Part shown: piece by piece, positions 18,521 to 31,811 of the stretch
Numbering within the stretch: position 1 is the stretch's first letter
Layout: each line of letters begins with the position of its first letter
Source of the DNA: Pseudomonadota bacterium
Lineage (GTDB): Bacteria > Pseudomonadota > Gammaproteobacteria > Burkholderiales > Burkholderiaceae_C
Direction of reading: 5' to 3'
Length of the DNA: 47,807 bases
Assembly (NCBI GenBank): GCA_021805805.1
Contig: JAJZEB010000014.1
Span: forward strand, 1 to 47,807
The notes under the pieces: generated by a model
Told to the model about the DNA's origin: nothing
The model's input: only the letters and a program-made list of their open reading frames with translations
Databases searched by the model: none
Made by a program: the position numbers and the translations under genes

Positions 18521-20413
18521 TCAGTTCCTCGGTTCGCGTGCGTCGGGGCCGACTTGAGCGGCGATGCTGTCGACGCTGCGCCCGGCCAGCGCTTGCCGGA
18601 TGCTCCGATTCATGCGCTGCGCAGCGAACCCCTCGGTCGCTTTCGCCAGAGCAGCCGACGCGTCGCGGATCAGCAGGTGGTCGTCACCGCGCATCGCCGC
18701 GGCCAGCGCGGCCATCGCGGCGTGGATGCGGTCGCGCTCGGCGGAATCGAGCAGGTCGGCATCGGCGTGCATCGCGCCACGCGTGGCCTCGAGCAGGCGC
18801 TCGCCCTCGACCTGCTCCTCGCGCAAAGCGCGCTGGCGCGCGTCGGCGTCGGCCGCGGTCTGGCCCGCGCGCAACATGTCGGCGATGGCGTCGTCGCTCA
18901 ACCCGTAACTGGGCTTGACCGCGACCTGCGCCTGCACGCCGCTGCCGAGTTCGCGCGCGCTGACTTCGAGCAGCCCGTCGGCGTCGACCTGGAACGTGAC
19001 CCGCACCCGTGCCGCGCCCGCCGGCATCGGCGGAATGCCGCGCAATTCGAACCGCGCCAGCGAACGGCACGCCGACACCAGCTCGCGTTCGCCCTGCACG
19101 ACGTGGATCGCGATCGCGGTCTGCCCGTCCTTGAAGGTCGTGAAGTCCTGCGCGCGCGCGGTCGGAATCGTCGTATTGCGTTCGATCACCCGCTCGACCA
19201 ATCCGCCCATCGTCTCGAGCCCGAGCGAAAGCGGAATGACATCGAGCAGCAGAGGATCGTCTCCGGCGTTTCCAGCCAGAGCGTGTGCCTGGCGCGCCGC
19301 GCCGATGGCCACGACCTGGTCCGGGTCGAGGTCGGTCAGCGGCGCACGGCCGAAGAACGCGCGCACAGCGTCGCGCACCACCGGCATGCGCGTGGAGCCG
19401 CCCACCAGCACGATGCCTGCGAGGGAGTCGGCCGGCAGCGAAGCGTCGCGAAGCACCGATTCGAGCAGTGCGATGGTGCGCTCGGTCAAGGCCCGGGTGC
19501 AATACGCGAAGGCATCGCGGTCGACGCGCGTGTCGACACGCCGGCCGTCGCCCAGATCGAGCACGACGTCGGCGTATGGCGCGTCGCTCAACGCTTCCTT
19601 GGCGCTGCGCGCCGCGCCGAGCAGCGCGGCACGCGCACGCGCGTCGAGGCCGACGAGTCCGGCGCGACGCGCCAGCAGCTCGGCCAGACGCGCATCGAAA
19701 TCGTCGCCGCCCAGCGCCGTATCGCCGCCGGTGGCAATGACTTCGAACACGCCACGGCTCAGGCGAAGCACCGACACGTCGAACGTGCCGCCACCCAGGT
19801 CGAACACGGCGTAGACGCCCTCGGCGCCCTGATCCAGGCCGTACGCGACGGCGGCTGCGGTCGGCTCGTTGATCAGGCGCAGCACATTGAGCCCGGCCAG
19901 GCGCGCCGCGTCCTTGGTCGCCTGACGCTGGGCATCGTCGAAATACGCCGGCACCGTGATCACTGCGCCGACGATATCGTCGCCCAGCGCAGCTTCGGCG
20001 CGCTCGCGAAGAGCACGCAGAATGTCCGCCGCGACGTCGATCGGAGTCTTCACGCCGTGCGCGGTGCGCATCGCGACGATGCCCTGCCTGGCCTCGAGCC
20101 GGTAGGACAGCGTCGCCGGGTCGACATCGGCCACCGCTCGGCCCATCAGGCGCTTGGCCGAAACCACGGTGTTGATCGGATCGTCGATGCGCGCTGCCAT
20201 CGCGTCCCAGCCGACGCGGATCGCATCGCCATCGGGATAGCGCACGGCCGAAGGCAACAGCACCCTGCCCTGTGCATCGGGCAGGCACTCGGCCACGCCG
20301 CTGCGCACCACCGCGACCAGCGAATGGGTGGTGCCGAGGTCGATTCCCAGCGCGACGCGATGCCGGTGCGGATCGGGTGACTGCCCGGGTTCGGAAATCT
20401 GGAGCAAAGCCAT
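18521..20413 (-). CDS. hscA: Fe-S cluster assembly chaperone HscA
   Basis: The 630-residue Hsp70-family protein starts with the ATPase signature [14 protein letters not shown]. It continues with [27 protein letters not shown] and VGGSTRMP, then the substrate-binding domain. It works with HscB to release clusters from IscU, recognising the LPPVK motif present in the IscU encoded here. It lies 58 bp after hscB and 4 bp before fdx. Confidence 0.96.
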   Translation of the reverse strand: MALLQISEPGQSPDPHRHRVALGIDLGTTHSLVAVVRSGVAECLPDAQGRVLLPSAVRYPDGDAIRVGWDAMAARIDDPINTVVSAKRLMGRAVADVDPATLSYRLEARQGIVAMRTAHGVKTPIDVAADILRALRERAEAALGDDIVGAVITVPAYFDDAQRQATKDAARLAGLNVLRLINEPTAAAVAYGLDQGAEGVYAVFDLGGGTFDVSVLRLSRGVFEVIATGGDTALGGDDFDARLAELLARRAGLVGLDARARAALLGAARSAKEALSDAPYADVVLDLGDGRRVDTRVDRDAFAYCTRALTERTIALLESVLRDASLPADSLAGIVLVGGSTRMPVVRDAVRAFFGRAPLTDLDPDQVVAIGAARQAHALAGNAGDDPLLLDVIPLSLGLETMGGLVERVIERNTTIPTARAQDFTTFKDGQTAIAIHVVQGERELVSACRSLARFELRGIPPMPAGAARVRVTFQVDADGLLEVSARELGSGVQAQVAVKPSYGLSDDAIADMLRAGQTAADADARQRALREEQVEGERLLEATRGAMHADADLLDSAERDRIHAAMAALAAAMRGDDHLLIRDASAALAKATEGFAAQRMNRSIRQALAGRSVDSIAAQVGPDAREPRN

Positions 20414-20471
20414 GCGGCAAGCGCGCTTCAGGCGCGTCGAAGGGGTTGGGGGCGAACGACGGTTCGGGCGC

Positions 20472-21035
20472 TCAAGCAGCCGACTGGAAGGATCGCGGCG
20501 GCGCGAGCAGCGGCGCCAGATCCTGATGAAACCGTTCGATGAACATCAGCACCCGGACCTGCGCAGCCGCGGCATGCGCATCGGGAGCGGGGCCGTCGAG
20601 TTGCTCGGCCAGCAGTGCGAACACCGCATCGCGCGCCTGGCGCACCGCACGGGCCAGCGCATCGACCGCCGCCGCGTCGCCGCGCGCATCGTCGAGGCGC
20701 TCGCGCCATTCCATCTGCTGGGCGAGGAACTCGGCCGGCATCGCGGTGTTGCGTTCGGCGTCGATCGGCGCGCCGCGCAGCTCGCACAGGTAGGCAGCAC
20801 GCTGCAGTGGGTCGCGCAACGTGCGGTACGCGCCGTTGATGCGGCTCGACCACTGCATCGCGATGCGTTGCTGCGCGGCACCGGCTGCGGCGAAACGGTC
20901 CGGATGGACCGCCGCCTGCACCCGGCGCCAGGCCTCGGTCAGCGCGTCGACGTCGAGCGCGAAGCGCCGCGGCAGGCCGAACAGCGCGAAATGATCCTGC
21001 GCGAAGGCCTCGTGCGTCTGGTTCGCTGCGCTCAT
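20472..21035 (-). CDS. hscB: Co-chaperone HscB (J-domain)
   Basis: The 187-residue protein has an N-terminal J-domain with the HPD tripeptide (AAVHPDRFA) that stimulates HscA ATPase, and a C-terminal three-helix bundle ([13 protein letters not shown]) that binds IscU. Starting at [20 protein letters not shown] gives the normal family length and leaves a 16-bp gap after iscA. Confidence 0.94.
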   Translation of the reverse strand: MSAANQTHEAFAQDHFALFGLPRRFALDVDALTEAWRRVQAAVHPDRFAAAGAAQQRIAMQWSSRINGAYRTLRDPLQRAAYLCELRGAPIDAERNTAMPAEFLAQQMEWRERLDDARGDAAAVDALARAVRQARDAVFALLAEQLDGPAPDAHAAAAQVRVLMFIERFHQDLAPLLAPPRSFQSAA

Positions 21036-21051
21036 CGTCGATCGCCGGCCA

Positions 21052-21375
21052 TCAAACGCGGAACGATTCCCCGCAGCCACAGCGGTCGCGTTCGTTCGGG
21101 TTGTTGAACTTGAAACCCTGCTGCAGCCCTTCGCGGACGAAGTCGAGCTCGGTGCCGTCGAGATAGCTCAGGCTCTTGGCGTCGACCAGGACCTTGACGC
21201 CGTGACTCTCGAACACATGGTCGTCGCTGTCGGCCTCGTCGGCGTATTCGAGCTTGTAGGCCAGCCCGGAACAACCGCTGGTCTTCACGCCCAGGCGCAC
21301 GCCGATGCCGCGCCCGCGCTGCTCGAGATACTTGCCGACGTGGCGAGCCGCGCTTTCAGTCAGGGTCACGCCCAT
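21052..21375 (-). CDS. iscA: Iron-sulfur carrier IscA
   Basis: The 107-residue A-type carrier has the three conserved cysteines: one in [13 protein letters not shown] and two in the C-terminal RCGCGESF. It accepts clusters from IscU and passes them to apo-enzymes. It is placed between iscU and hscB with short spacers of 18 and 16 bp. Confidence 0.95.
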   Translation of the reverse strand: MGVTLTESAARHVGKYLEQRGRGIGVRLGVKTSGCSGLAYKLEYADEADSDDHVFESHGVKVLVDAKSLSYLDGTELDFVREGLQQGFKFNNPNERDRCGCGESFRV

Positions 21376-21393
21376 TGCCGTGTCCTCCTCGGG

Positions 21394-21858
21394 TCAACCC
21401 GCAACCGACGCGGCAGCGGCCGTCGCGGCAGCGGCGGAATCGACACCGTCGGCACCGTCGGCACCGCCGGCACCGCCGGCACCATTGCGCGCACGATAGT
21501 CGCGCACCGCCGCCTTGATCGCGTCCTCGGCCAGGATCGAACAGTGGATCTTGACCGGAGGCAATGCCAGTTCCTCGGCGATTTCGGTGTTGCGGATACG
21601 CATCGCGTCGTCGAGCGTCTTGCCCTTGACCCACTCGGTGACCAGCGACGACGACGCGATCGCCGAGCCGCAGCCGTAGGTCTTGAAGCGCGCATCCTCG
21701 ATCACGCCGTCGGCGCCGACCTTGATCTGCAGCTTCATCACGTCGCCGCACGCCGGTGCGCCGACCATGCCGGTTCCGACGCTGGGATCGTCCTTGGCGA
21801 ACGACCCGACATTGCGCGGATTCTCGTAATGATCGATCACTTTGTCACTGTAGGCCAT
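21394..21858 (-). CDS. iscU: Fe-S scaffold IscU with a repeat-encoded C-terminal tail
   Basis: The core is a normal IscU: Cys37 and Asp39 in PACGDVM, Cys63 in YGCGSAIASSS, Cys106 in KIHCSILAEDA, and the HscA-binding LPPVK just before it. The family usually ends near residue 128; here about 27 extra residues follow, rich in Gly, Ala and Asp and encoded by a short 9-bp tandem repeat (about 21444-21483). I chose the ATG at 21858 (MAYSDKVIDHYENPRN). The tail is likely flexible. It lies 60 bp after iscS. Confidence 0.95.
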   Translation of the reverse strand: MAYSDKVIDHYENPRNVGSFAKDDPSVGTGMVGAPACGDVMKLQIKVGADGVIEDARFKTYGCGSAIASSSLVTEWVKGKTLDDAMRIRNTEIAEELALPPVKIHCSILAEDAIKAAVRDYRARNGAGGAGGADGADGVDSAAAATAAAASVAG

Positions 21859-21918
21859 TTTGCCCTCCTGTTTGCGCTCGGCCGCGCAACACACCGCCGC
21901 GGCCCACGGGGCGCATGG

Positions 21919-23139
21919 TCAATGCGCCGCCCATTCGATCGTATTGATGTCGATCCCGTCCTGATGCATTTCCCACAATGGAGACAACTCGCGCAATTTG
22001 GCGACCTTTTCCTTCAACAGGCTGACGGCGTCGTCGATGTCCTTCTCGGTCGTGAAGCGACCGATCGTGATGCGCAGCGACGAATGCGCCAGTTCGTCGC
22101 TGCGACCCAGGGCGCGCAGGACATAGGATGGCTCCAGGCTGGCCGACGTGCAAGCCGAGCCGCTCGATACCGCGATGCCCTTGATCGCCATGATCAACGA
22201 CTCGCCTTCGACGAAATTGAAGCTGGCGTTGACATTGTGCGGAACCCGATTGTCCAGATTGCCGTTGATGTAGACCTCGTCGATCGCTTTCAACCCTTGC
22301 AGCAACCGGGTCTGCAACATGCGCACACGCTCGATCTCGGTGCCCATTTCGGCGCGCGCGATTCGGTACGCTTCGCCCATGCCGACGATCTGGTGCGTCG
22401 GCAGCGTGCCCGAGCGCATGCCGCGTTCGTGGCCTCCGCCGTGCATCTGCGCTTCGATGCGCACGCGCGGCTTGCGACGCACGAACAGCGCGCCGATGCC
22501 CTTCGGGCCGTAGGTCTTGTGCGACGCCAGGCTCATCAGATCGATCGGGCTGTTCTTCAGGTCGATCACGACCTTGCCGGTGGCCTGCGCGGCGTCGACG
22601 TGGAAGATCGCGCCGCGCTCGCGGCAGATCGCTCCGATCGCATGCACGTCCTGGATCACGCCGATCTCGTTGTTGACCAGCAGGACCGAGACCAGGATCG
22701 TGTCCGGGCGCAGCGCGGCCTTGAAGCGGTCGAGATCGAGCAGACCATCGGGCTGCACGTCGAGGTAGGTGACGTCGAATCCCTGGCGCTCGAGCTCGCG
22801 ACAGCTGTCGAGCACCGCCTTGTGCTCGGTCTTCAACGTGATGATGTGCTTTCCGCGGCCCTTGTAGAAATGCGCGGCACCTTTCAGCGCCAGGTTGATC
22901 GACTCGGTTGCGCCCGAAGTCCAGACCAGTTCCTTCGGGTCGCAGTTGACCAGCGCGGCGACCTGCGCGCGCGCGCGCTCGATCGCCTCTTCGGCCTCCC
23001 AACCCCAGGCATGGCTACGCGACGCCGGATTGCCGAAATGATCGTGCAACCATGGAATCATCGCCTGCACGACACGCGGATCGACCGGTGTCGTTGCGCC
23101 GTAGTCCATGTAGATCGGGAAATGTGGAGTTTCAGGCAT
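21919..23139 (-). CDS. iscS: Cysteine desulfurase IscS
   Basis: The 406-residue PLP enzyme starts [16 protein letters not shown] and carries the PLP-binding lysine in [15 protein letters not shown] and the mobile catalytic-cysteine loop [17 protein letters not shown]. It takes sulfur from cysteine for iron-sulfur clusters and for tRNA thiolation. It is the first structural gene after iscR, with a 72-bp gap. Confidence 0.97.
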   Translation of the reverse strand: MPETPHFPIYMDYGATTPVDPRVVQAMIPWLHDHFGNPASRSHAWGWEAEEAIERARAQVAALVNCDPKELVWTSGATESINLALKGAAHFYKGRGKHIITLKTEHKAVLDSCRELERQGFDVTYLDVQPDGLLDLDRFKAALRPDTILVSVLLVNNEIGVIQDVHAIGAICRERGAIFHVDAAQATGKVVIDLKNSPIDLMSLASHKTYGPKGIGALFVRRKPRVRIEAQMHGGGHERGMRSGTLPTHQIVGMGEAYRIARAEMGTEIERVRMLQTRLLQGLKAIDEVYINGNLDNRVPHNVNASFNFVEGESLIMAIKGIAVSSGSACTSASLEPSYVLRALGRSDELAHSSLRITIGRFTTEKDIDDAVSLLKEKVAKLRELSPLWEMHQDGIDINTIEWAAH

Positions 23140-23211
23140 GATCGCTTCTCGGCTGTTGCAGGCGCGGGCCTGGTTGCGGCCCGCGCCCTCGCAGGTTCAA
23201 TTCAATACCGT

Positions 23212-23748
23212 TCAGTTCAGATTCTGCGCCAGGTTGAACACCGAATTCGGCGCCCGCACTTTCGGCGGCTTGGCCGCCGGCAGCGGTGCGACAGGCTTGC
23301 GCACCACGGCGACCTCCTCGACCGCGACGCCTTGCGCCAGGTTCTGGTCGACCATGTGCCTGAGCGTCACCGAGTCGAGGAACTCGACCATCCTGGTGTT
23401 CAGCGCGGCCCACAGGTCGTGGGTCATGCATCGGCCGTCGCCTTCGTCACCCTGGCAATTGCCCTTGCCGCCGCACTGGGTCGCGTCGAGCGGCTCGTCG
23501 ACCGCGATGATCACGTCGGCGATGCTGATCTCCTCGGGCCTGCGCGCCAGGCTGTAGCCGCCGCCGGGGCCGCGCACCGATTCGACCAGTTCGTGACGGC
23601 GCAGCTTGCCGAACAACTGCTCCAGATACGACAGCGAGATGTGTTGCCGCTGGCTGATGCTGGCCAGGGTCACGGGACCCAGGTGCTGGCGCATCGCAAC
23701 GTCGATCATCGCCGTCACCGCAAATCGTCCCTTGGTCGTCAGTCGCAT
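23212..23748 (-). CDS. iscR: Fe-S-sensing regulator IscR
   Basis: The 178-residue Rrf2-family protein has an N-terminal winged helix (MRLTTKGRFAVTAMID, then LSYLEQLFGKLRR and VRGPGGGYSLAR). Cluster ligands are Cys92, Cys98, Cys107 and His110, with three residues more between the last two cysteines than in E. coli. A C-terminal extension rich in Pro, Ala and Lys follows. With its [2Fe-2S] cluster IscR represses the isc operon. A matching operator lies in its own promoter at 23811-23835. Confidence 0.95.
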   Translation of the reverse strand: MRLTTKGRFAVTAMIDVAMRQHLGPVTLASISQRQHISLSYLEQLFGKLRRHELVESVRGPGGGYSLARRPEEISIADVIIAVDEPLDATQCGGKGNCQGDEGDGRCMTHDLWAALNTRMVEFLDSVTLRHMVDQNLAQGVAVEEVAVVRKPVAPLPAAKPPKVRAPNSVFNLAQNLN

Positions 23749-23810
23749 GATGGTCTCCAAAAAGGATGGCGAGCGCAGCACCCGTTTCGTCGGAGAGGCG
23801 CATGCGCTCA

Positions 23811-23835
23811 ATACCTGACGAATTCAGTTGGACTT
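23811..23835 (-). promoter_or_regulatory. IscR type-1 operator
   Basis: The segment beginning ATACCTGAC, then GAATTCAGTTGGACTT, fits the type-1 IscR consensus (ATASYYGACTRWWWYAGTCRRSTAT) at most positions. It overlaps the -10 and start region of the isc promoter, as expected for autorepression. Confidence 0.7.
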
Positions 23836-23861
23836 TAGCTGAAACCCACTGAATTTGTCAA
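23832..23861 (-). promoter_or_regulatory. isc operon promoter
   Basis: On the minus strand a perfect -35 TTGACA (23856-23861) is followed after 18 bp by TAAAGT (23832-23837). The IscR site overlaps the -10. Confidence 0.65.
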
Positions 23862-24107
23862 CTAATAGGGACATTCCGCGAGGCGCGTCTGCACGCCCCG
23901 CGGAAGGTCTCCTGAAAGAGTCCGATTCAGCCCAAGACCCCAAGTTCCACCGAGCTTGCGCCGATGCCCGGCGTCGTGCGAGCCGGAGCCTGCCAATGTC
24001 CGCCGCCAGCGCGGCATTTGCCCGTCGATGGTTATGGAAAGCCCCATACCCCTACCAAGATCCAGCTGTTTCACTGCAACCATGAATGCGATCTATTTGA
24101 GTTTTCC

Positions 24108-24995
24108 ATGCGACTGACCTTGCGCCAGCTCGACGTGATGGCCGCGATCGCGCGCGCCGGAAGCACCATCGAGGCCGGGCGCCAGCTCGCGCTGTCGCAA
24201 TCGGCGGTCAGCGCGGCGCTGGCCGAGCTCGAGTCGCAGCTCGGCAGCAGGCTGTTCGACCGCGTCGGCAAGCGCGTCGTGCTGAACGACAGCGGCAGGC
24301 TGCTGCTTCCGCGCGCGCTGGCGCTGCTCGACCAGGTGCGCGACATCGAGCAGCTGTTCACCGAAGGCGCGGCGTCGCTGCGCGTGGCCGCCAGCACCAC
24401 CGTGGGCAACTATCTGATGCCCGCGGTGCTGGCCGCCTTCGAGCGCGACTGGCCCCGGGCGCAGGTGCAGCTCGAGGTCGGCAACACGCAGGACGTGGTC
24501 GACGCGGTGGCGCAATACCGTGCCGACATCGGCTTCATCGAAGGCGGCTGCCACGACGAGGGACTGGAAGTGCACCCGTGGCTCGACGACCGGCTCGCGG
24601 TCGTGGCCTCGCCGCAGCACCCGCTGGCGCAGCACGTCGCGGGAATCGACGAACTGGCCGCGGCGCGCTGGATCCTGCGCGAGCCCGGATCGGGAACCCG
24701 CGAGACGGTCGAAGCTCTGCTGCTGCCGCACCTGCGTCGGTTCGGCGCGACGATGCACCTGGGCAACTCGGAGGCCATCAAGCACGCGGTGGCCGAACGC
24801 CTGGGCGTGAGCTGCCTGCCGCTGCGCGTGGTGCGCGACATGCTCGACAGCGGCCGGCTGGTGCGCATCGATGCCGCGTTGCCGCACCTCGAGCGCAGGC
24901 TGTACCGGGTACACGCGCACGGCAAGGTGTTCTCGAGCGCGCTGCAGCGCTTCGCCGACCACTGCAACGCGTGGCAGGACGGCGCGGGCAGCTGA
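24108..24995 (+). CDS. LysR-family transcriptional regulator
   Basis: The 295-residue protein has an N-terminal winged HTH ([21 protein letters not shown], then [18 protein letters not shown] and [15 protein letters not shown]) and a two-lobed effector domain ([15 protein letters not shown], then [15 protein letters not shown]). It resembles the CysL/YeiE branch. I chose the ATG at 24108 because the HTH begins four residues later. It lies 41 bp before selD in the same direction and is divergent from the isc operon; its target and effector are unknown. Confidence 0.9.
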   Translation: MRLTLRQLDVMAAIARAGSTIEAGRQLALSQSAVSAALAELESQLGSRLFDRVGKRVVLNDSGRLLLPRALALLDQVRDIEQLFTEGAASLRVAASTTVGNYLMPAVLAAFERDWPRAQVQLEVGNTQDVVDAVAQYRADIGFIEGGCHDEGLEVHPWLDDRLAVVASPQHPLAQHVAGIDELAAARWILREPGSGTRETVEALLLPHLRRFGATMHLGNSEAIKHAVAERLGVSCLPLRVVRDMLDSGRLVRIDAALPHLERRLYRVHAHGKVFSSALQRFADHCNAWQDGAGS

Positions 24996-25036
24996 ACCGG
25001 CGGCCGCGCCGCGCACAGCACTCCTATCATGTCGGC

Positions 25037-26089
25037 ATGGACACCCGAACCCCCGCCGCGCCGCGGCTGACCTCGCTGTCGCACGGCGGCGGCTGCGGCT
25101 GCAAGATCGCCCCCGGCGTGCTCGACGCCATCTTGCGCAGCCAGCCGCTGTTCACGCCGCCTGCCGAACTGCTGGTCGGCACCGAGACCGCCGACGACGC
25201 CGCGGTCTACCGCCTCAACGATGCGCAGGCGCTGATCGCGACCACCGATTTCTTCATGCCCATCGTCGACGACCCGGAGCACTTCGGAGCGATCGCTGCG
25301 ACGAACGCGATCTCCGACGTCTACGCCATGGGCGGGCGCCCGATCATGGCACTGGCCATCGTCGGCATGCCGCTGGCCAAGCTGCCGCTGGAGACGATCG
25401 GCGCCGTCCTGCGCGGCGGCCAGCAGGCCTGCGCGCGTGCAGGAATTCCGGTGGCCGGCGGCCATTCGATCGACTCGGTCGAACCGATCTACGGCCTTGC
25501 CGTGCTCGGCCTGGCGCACCCGGCGCGCATCCGGCGCAACCGCGATGCGCGCGCCGGCGACGTGCTGATCCTGGGCAAACCGCTGGGTGTGGGCGTGCTG
25601 TCGGCGGCGCTGAAGAAGGACGCGCTGGACGCCGACGGCTACCTGCGGATGGTCGCCACGACGACGCAGCTGAACACGCCGGGGCCGCTGCTGGCGGAGC
25701 TCGACGGCGTGCACGCGATGACCGATGTCACCGGTTTCGGATTGCTCGGCCACGCGTTGGAGATGTGCCGCGGAGCCGGACTCGGCGCGCGCATCGACGT
25801 GGCGGCGGTGCCGCTGCTGCCCGGGGTGCGCGAGCTGGCCGCCGGCGGCATGGTGACCGGCGCCTCGGGACGCAACTGGGCCAGCTACGGCGACCAGGTC
25901 GACGCCGACGGCATCGACGCCTTGACGCGCACGCTGCTGACCGACCCGCAGACCTCGGGCGGTCTGCTGGTGAGCTGTGCGCCGCAGGTCTGCGGGGCCG
26001 TGCTCGACATCCTGCGCGCCGAGGGTTTCGCGCAAGCTGCGGTGATCGGCGCGTTCGCCGACGGGTCGCCGCGCGTGCAGCTGCGCTGA
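25037..26089 (+). CDS. selD: Selenide, water dikinase (selenophosphate synthetase), Cys type
   Basis: The 350-residue enzyme makes selenophosphate from selenide and ATP. The catalytic loop is GGGCGCKI with Cys20 in the position of E. coli Cys17 and Lys23 as partner; no in-frame TGA is present, so it is the cysteine form. Other signatures are [55 protein letters not shown] and [12 protein letters not shown]. No selA, selB, tRNA-Sec or mnmH is seen in this window, so the end use of selenium cannot be told here. Confidence 0.95.
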   Translation: MDTRTPAAPRLTSLSHGGGCGCKIAPGVLDAILRSQPLFTPPAELLVGTETADDAAVYRLNDAQALIATTDFFMPIVDDPEHFGAIAATNAISDVYAMGGRPIMALAIVGMPLAKLPLETIGAVLRGGQQACARAGIPVAGGHSIDSVEPIYGLAVLGLAHPARIRRNRDARAGDVLILGKPLGVGVLSAALKKDALDADGYLRMVATTTQLNTPGPLLAELDGVHAMTDVTGFGLLGHALEMCRGAGLGARIDVAAVPLLPGVRELAAGGMVTGASGRNWASYGDQVDADGIDALTRTLLTDPQTSGGLLVSCAPQVCGAVLDILRAEGFAQAAVIGAFADGSPRVQLR

Positions 26090-26095
26090 CGCGCC

Positions 26096-26947
26096 TCAGG
26101 CCGGATCGGCTTGCGTCGCACGTTCGGCGGCGATCAGCATCGCCTTGCGCGCCAGTCCCCAGCGATAGCCGGCCAGCTCGGCGCGCTCGCGGATCACGCG
26201 GTGGCACGGAATCAGCATGGCCAGCGGGTTGGCGGCCACCGCTCCGGCCACCGCGCGCGTCGCCTCGGGGCGGCCGAGCGCGCGCGCCAGCGCGGCGTAG
26301 CTGACCACGGTGCCGCTGGGCAATTGCAGCAGCGCCTGCCAGACGCGCAGCCGGAAATGGCCTGCCGCCACGTGCAAGGTGCCGCGGCCGTGCAGCGCGG
26401 CGTCGACCAGCGGCGCCAGCAGCGCGTCGTCGCGCCGCCAGTCGGCCTGCGGCCACTGTGCGCGCAGCGCGCGCAAGCGTGCGTCGAACGCTGCCGCGTC
26501 GCCGTCGGGCATGCATTCGGGCATGAATTCCAGTGCGCACAACCCGTGCCCGGTCCAGGCCGCGAACAGCGCGCCCAGCGCCGACGGCACCACGCCGCAG
26601 ACGAGGCACAGCCCTGCCCCGCGCCGACGCGCCTGCGCCGGAGTCATGCCTTCGGCCAGCAGCAGCAGCTCGTGCGCGCGCCCCGGACCCGACAACCCGG
26701 CGCTGAACGCCGCGTGCAGCACCGCCTCGCCGTCGCGCAGCGCAGCGAGCAGCCGCTCCTTGGCCAGCACCTGGGCGAACCGCTTGGGGCTCAGCCCGGT
26801 GCAGGCGACGAACTCGCGCTGGAAATGGCCAGCGCTCAGCCCGGCGGCGGCGGCCAGCGCGTCGAGCGACGGCGGCGGCGCGTCCTGCAGCAGCCGTTCG
26901 ATGGCAAGGGCGCTGCGCCGCAGCGCAGCGGAAGTCGGGGTATGCAT
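26096..26947 (-). CDS. AraC-HTH / O6-methylguanine methyltransferase fusion (Ada-like)
   Basis: The 283-residue protein joins an AraC-type HTH (LDALAAAAGLSAGHFQREF, then TGLSPKRFAQ) to a methylated-DNA-cysteine methyltransferase domain. The acceptor cysteine is in NPLAMLIPCHRVI, preceded by VVSYAALARALGRPEATRAV. It lacks the N-terminal zinc-cysteine domain that senses phosphotriester damage in full Ada. It should repair O6-alkylguanine and may regulate genes. It converges on selD with a 6-bp gap and follows gcvP on the same strand. Confidence 0.9.
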   Translation of the reverse strand: MHTPTSAALRRSALAIERLLQDAPPPSLDALAAAAGLSAGHFQREFVACTGLSPKRFAQVLAKERLLAALRDGEAVLHAAFSAGLSGPGRAHELLLLAEGMTPAQARRRGAGLCLVCGVVPSALGALFAAWTGHGLCALEFMPECMPDGDAAAFDARLRALRAQWPQADWRRDDALLAPLVDAALHGRGTLHVAAGHFRLRVWQALLQLPSGTVVSYAALARALGRPEATRAVAGAVAANPLAMLIPCHRVIRERAELAGYRWGLARKAMLIAAERATQADPA

Positions 26948-27024
26948 GCCGGCAATGTAGTCCGCCGGCGCACGGTGCGCATTCCGATTCCTGCGCCGCG
27001 GCGGCGGCGCCGCGGCGGCCTCGG

Positions 27025-29904
<2,880 letters not shown>

Positions 29905-29944
29905 GGCGGGGCGCGGCAAAAACGCTGGATCGGGACGGAAGCTG

Positions 29945-30319
29945 TCAGGCGCCTTGCAGCAGCTGGGCGTAGCCGGCCTCGTCGAGCAGGGCGTCGAGTT
30001 GCGCCGGATCGCTCGGGCGCATGCGGAAGAACCAGCCGGCGCCCTGCGGATCGCTGTTGGCCAGCGACGGGTCGGCGACCAGCGCGTCGTTGCCGGCGAC
30101 GATCTCGCCGCTCAGCGGCATGTAGACGTCGGCTGCGGCCTTGACCGACTCGACCACGCCGGCCGCGTCCTTTTGCGCAAGGCTGCGCCCGACCTCGGGC
30201 AGCTCGACGAACACGACGTCGCCCAGCGCGTCCTGTGCGTGCTTGGTGATGCCGACGGTGGCGGTGCCGTCGGCTTCGAGACGAACCCATTCGTGGTCAG
30301 CGGTGTACTTGACGCTCAT
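29945..30319 (-). CDS. gcvH: Glycine cleavage system H protein
   Basis: The 124-residue lipoyl carrier starts [15 protein letters not shown] and has [19 protein letters not shown] and the lipoylation site Lys60 in [13 protein letters not shown]. It shuttles the aminomethyl group between GcvP and GcvT. It lies 52 bp after gcvT and 40 bp before gcvP. Confidence 0.96.
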   Translation of the reverse strand: MSVKYTADHEWVRLEADGTATVGITKHAQDALGDVVFVELPEVGRSLAQKDAAGVVESVKAAADVYMPLSGEIVAGNDALVADPSLANSDPQGAGWFFRMRPSDPAQLDALLDEAGYAQLLQGA

Positions 30320-30371
30320 GATGAACTCCGGTTGGTCCTGCAAAAAGGGGGCGCGGGGCGCGAATCGCGCA

Positions 30372-31523
30372 TCAGCCGCGCTTGTAGCGGTGGGCGACGA
30401 ACGGCATGTCGACGACCTCGATCGCCACCCGGCGTCCGCGCACCAGCGCCCACAGCCGGCTGCCGCTCGCGGCCAGCGCGGCACTGACGTAGCCCATCGC
30501 GACCGGGGCGTCGGCGGTGGGCGTGAGGCTGCCGCTGGTCACGCGACCGAGCACGGTGCCGTCGTCGCCGACCAGCTCGGCGCCTTCACGCACCGGAACG
30601 CGTTCGAGCGCGCGCAGCCCGACGCGTCGACGCGTCACGCTTTCGGGCGCGTCGAGTTGCGCCAGCACGCGTGCGGCGCCGGGAAAACCACCGGCGCGGG
30701 CGCCACCGCTGCGGCGCACCTTCTGCATCGCCCACTGCAGGGCGGCCTCGACAGGGGTGGTGTCGCGATCCATGTCGTGGCCGTACAGACACAGCCCTGC
30801 TTCGAGCCGCAGGCTGTCGCGCGCGCCCAGACCGACCGGCACCACGCCGTCGCACGCCAGCAGCGCGCGCGCCAGCGCCGGCGCAGCGTCGCCGTCGACT
30901 GAAATCTCGAATCCGTCCTCGCCGGTGTAGCCACTGCGGCTGACGAACACGCGGCCGCCGCCGAGCGCGTCGGGCAAACGGTGCCAGGCCACGTCCATGA
31001 AGCGCATCGCGCGCACCTCGGGCAGCAGCGACGCCAGCGCATCCTCGGCCTGCGGCCCCTGCAGCGCCAGCAAGGCCTGCGCCGGCAGTTCGACCAGCGT
31101 GCAGCGCGCGCCGATGCGCTCGCGCATCCAGGCCAGGTCCTGCACCTTGCACGCGGAGTTGACGACCATGAAATACTCGGCGCCATCGTCGCCCGGGCGT
31201 GCACGATGCGCCAGCATCAGATCGTCGAGCAGGCCGCCTGCCTCGTCGGTGAAATAGCCGTAGCGCTGGCGGCCCGGCGGCAAGCCGGCGACGTCGATCG
31301 GGATCAGGCTTTCCAGTGCCGCGGCCGCGTCGGCACCGCCGATGCGCACCTGGCCCATGTGCGAGACGTCGAACAGCCCCGCCGTCGCGCGCGTCGCGCG
31401 ATGCTCGGCCATCACGCCGCTGGGGTACTGGACCGGCATCGAATACCCGGCGAAGGCGACCATCTTGGCGCCGAGTTCCAGGTGCAATTCGTACAGCGGC
31501 GTGCGCAGCAACGCGTCGGACAT
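30372..31523 (-). CDS. gcvT: Aminomethyltransferase (T-protein)
   Basis: The 383-residue folate enzyme starts [20 protein letters not shown] and has [23 protein letters not shown], the [11 protein letters not shown] motif and [20 protein letters not shown] with the conserved Asp that activates tetrahydrofolate. It releases ammonia and forms 5,10-methylene-tetrahydrofolate. It is the first gene behind the glycine riboswitch. The ATG at 31523 leaves a short leader after the second aptamer. Confidence 0.96.
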   Translation of the reverse strand: MSDALLRTPLYELHLELGAKMVAFAGYSMPVQYPSGVMAEHRATRATAGLFDVSHMGQVRIGGADAAAALESLIPIDVAGLPPGRQRYGYFTDEAGGLLDDLMLAHRARPGDDGAEYFMVVNSACKVQDLAWMRERIGARCTLVELPAQALLALQGPQAEDALASLLPEVRAMRFMDVAWHRLPDALGGGRVFVSRSGYTGEDGFEISVDGDAAPALARALLACDGVVPVGLGARDSLRLEAGLCLYGHDMDRDTTPVEAALQWAMQKVRRSGGARAGGFPGAARVLAQLDAPESVTRRRVGLRALERVPVREGAELVGDDGTVLGRVTSGSLTPTADAPVAMGYVSAALAASGSRLWALVRGRRVAIEVVDMPFVAHRYKRG

Positions 31524-31577
31524 GCGAGTCTCCTCAAAAGGCGAAACACCGCCGCGGCTGCGGCCGCGGCGACCACG

Positions 31578-31768
31578 CCTCGCTGTCCTTGGTACCTGAG
31601 AGATTGACCGGTTGTTGCTCCGGCTTGCCCCTTCGGTGGGCGCATCGCGCGCCACTCTCCAGTGAGGTTGACCCTCGCGGGTCGACTCAGTCCTTTTGCC
31701 TGAGCGGTACGTCGCGTTGCGACTTACGCCTTCGGCGGCCGCCGCGATGCGGCGACGCTCTCCTGATT
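31578..31768 (-). promoter_or_regulatory. Tandem glycine riboswitch upstream of gcvT
   Basis: Two glycine aptamers can be read on the minus strand. The first has CAGGAGAGCG, GCCGAAGGCGTAAG and CTCAGGCAAAAGGACTGAG; the second has CTGGAGAGTGG, CACCGAAGGGGCAAG and CTCAGGTACCAAGGACAG. These are the core GAGAG, CCGAAGG and AGG-ACAG elements of the gcvT motif in its two-aptamer form. It is expected to turn on gcvTHP when glycine is plentiful. Confidence 0.92.
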
Positions 31769-31811
31769 GCAGCGCAGTGTATCCGAATCTCGCGCCGGAT
31801 TAACCGCGGCG

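Noticed and set aside
25090-25110. Selenocysteine in SelD
   Set aside because: The catalytic position is encoded by TGC (Cys), with no in-frame TGA.
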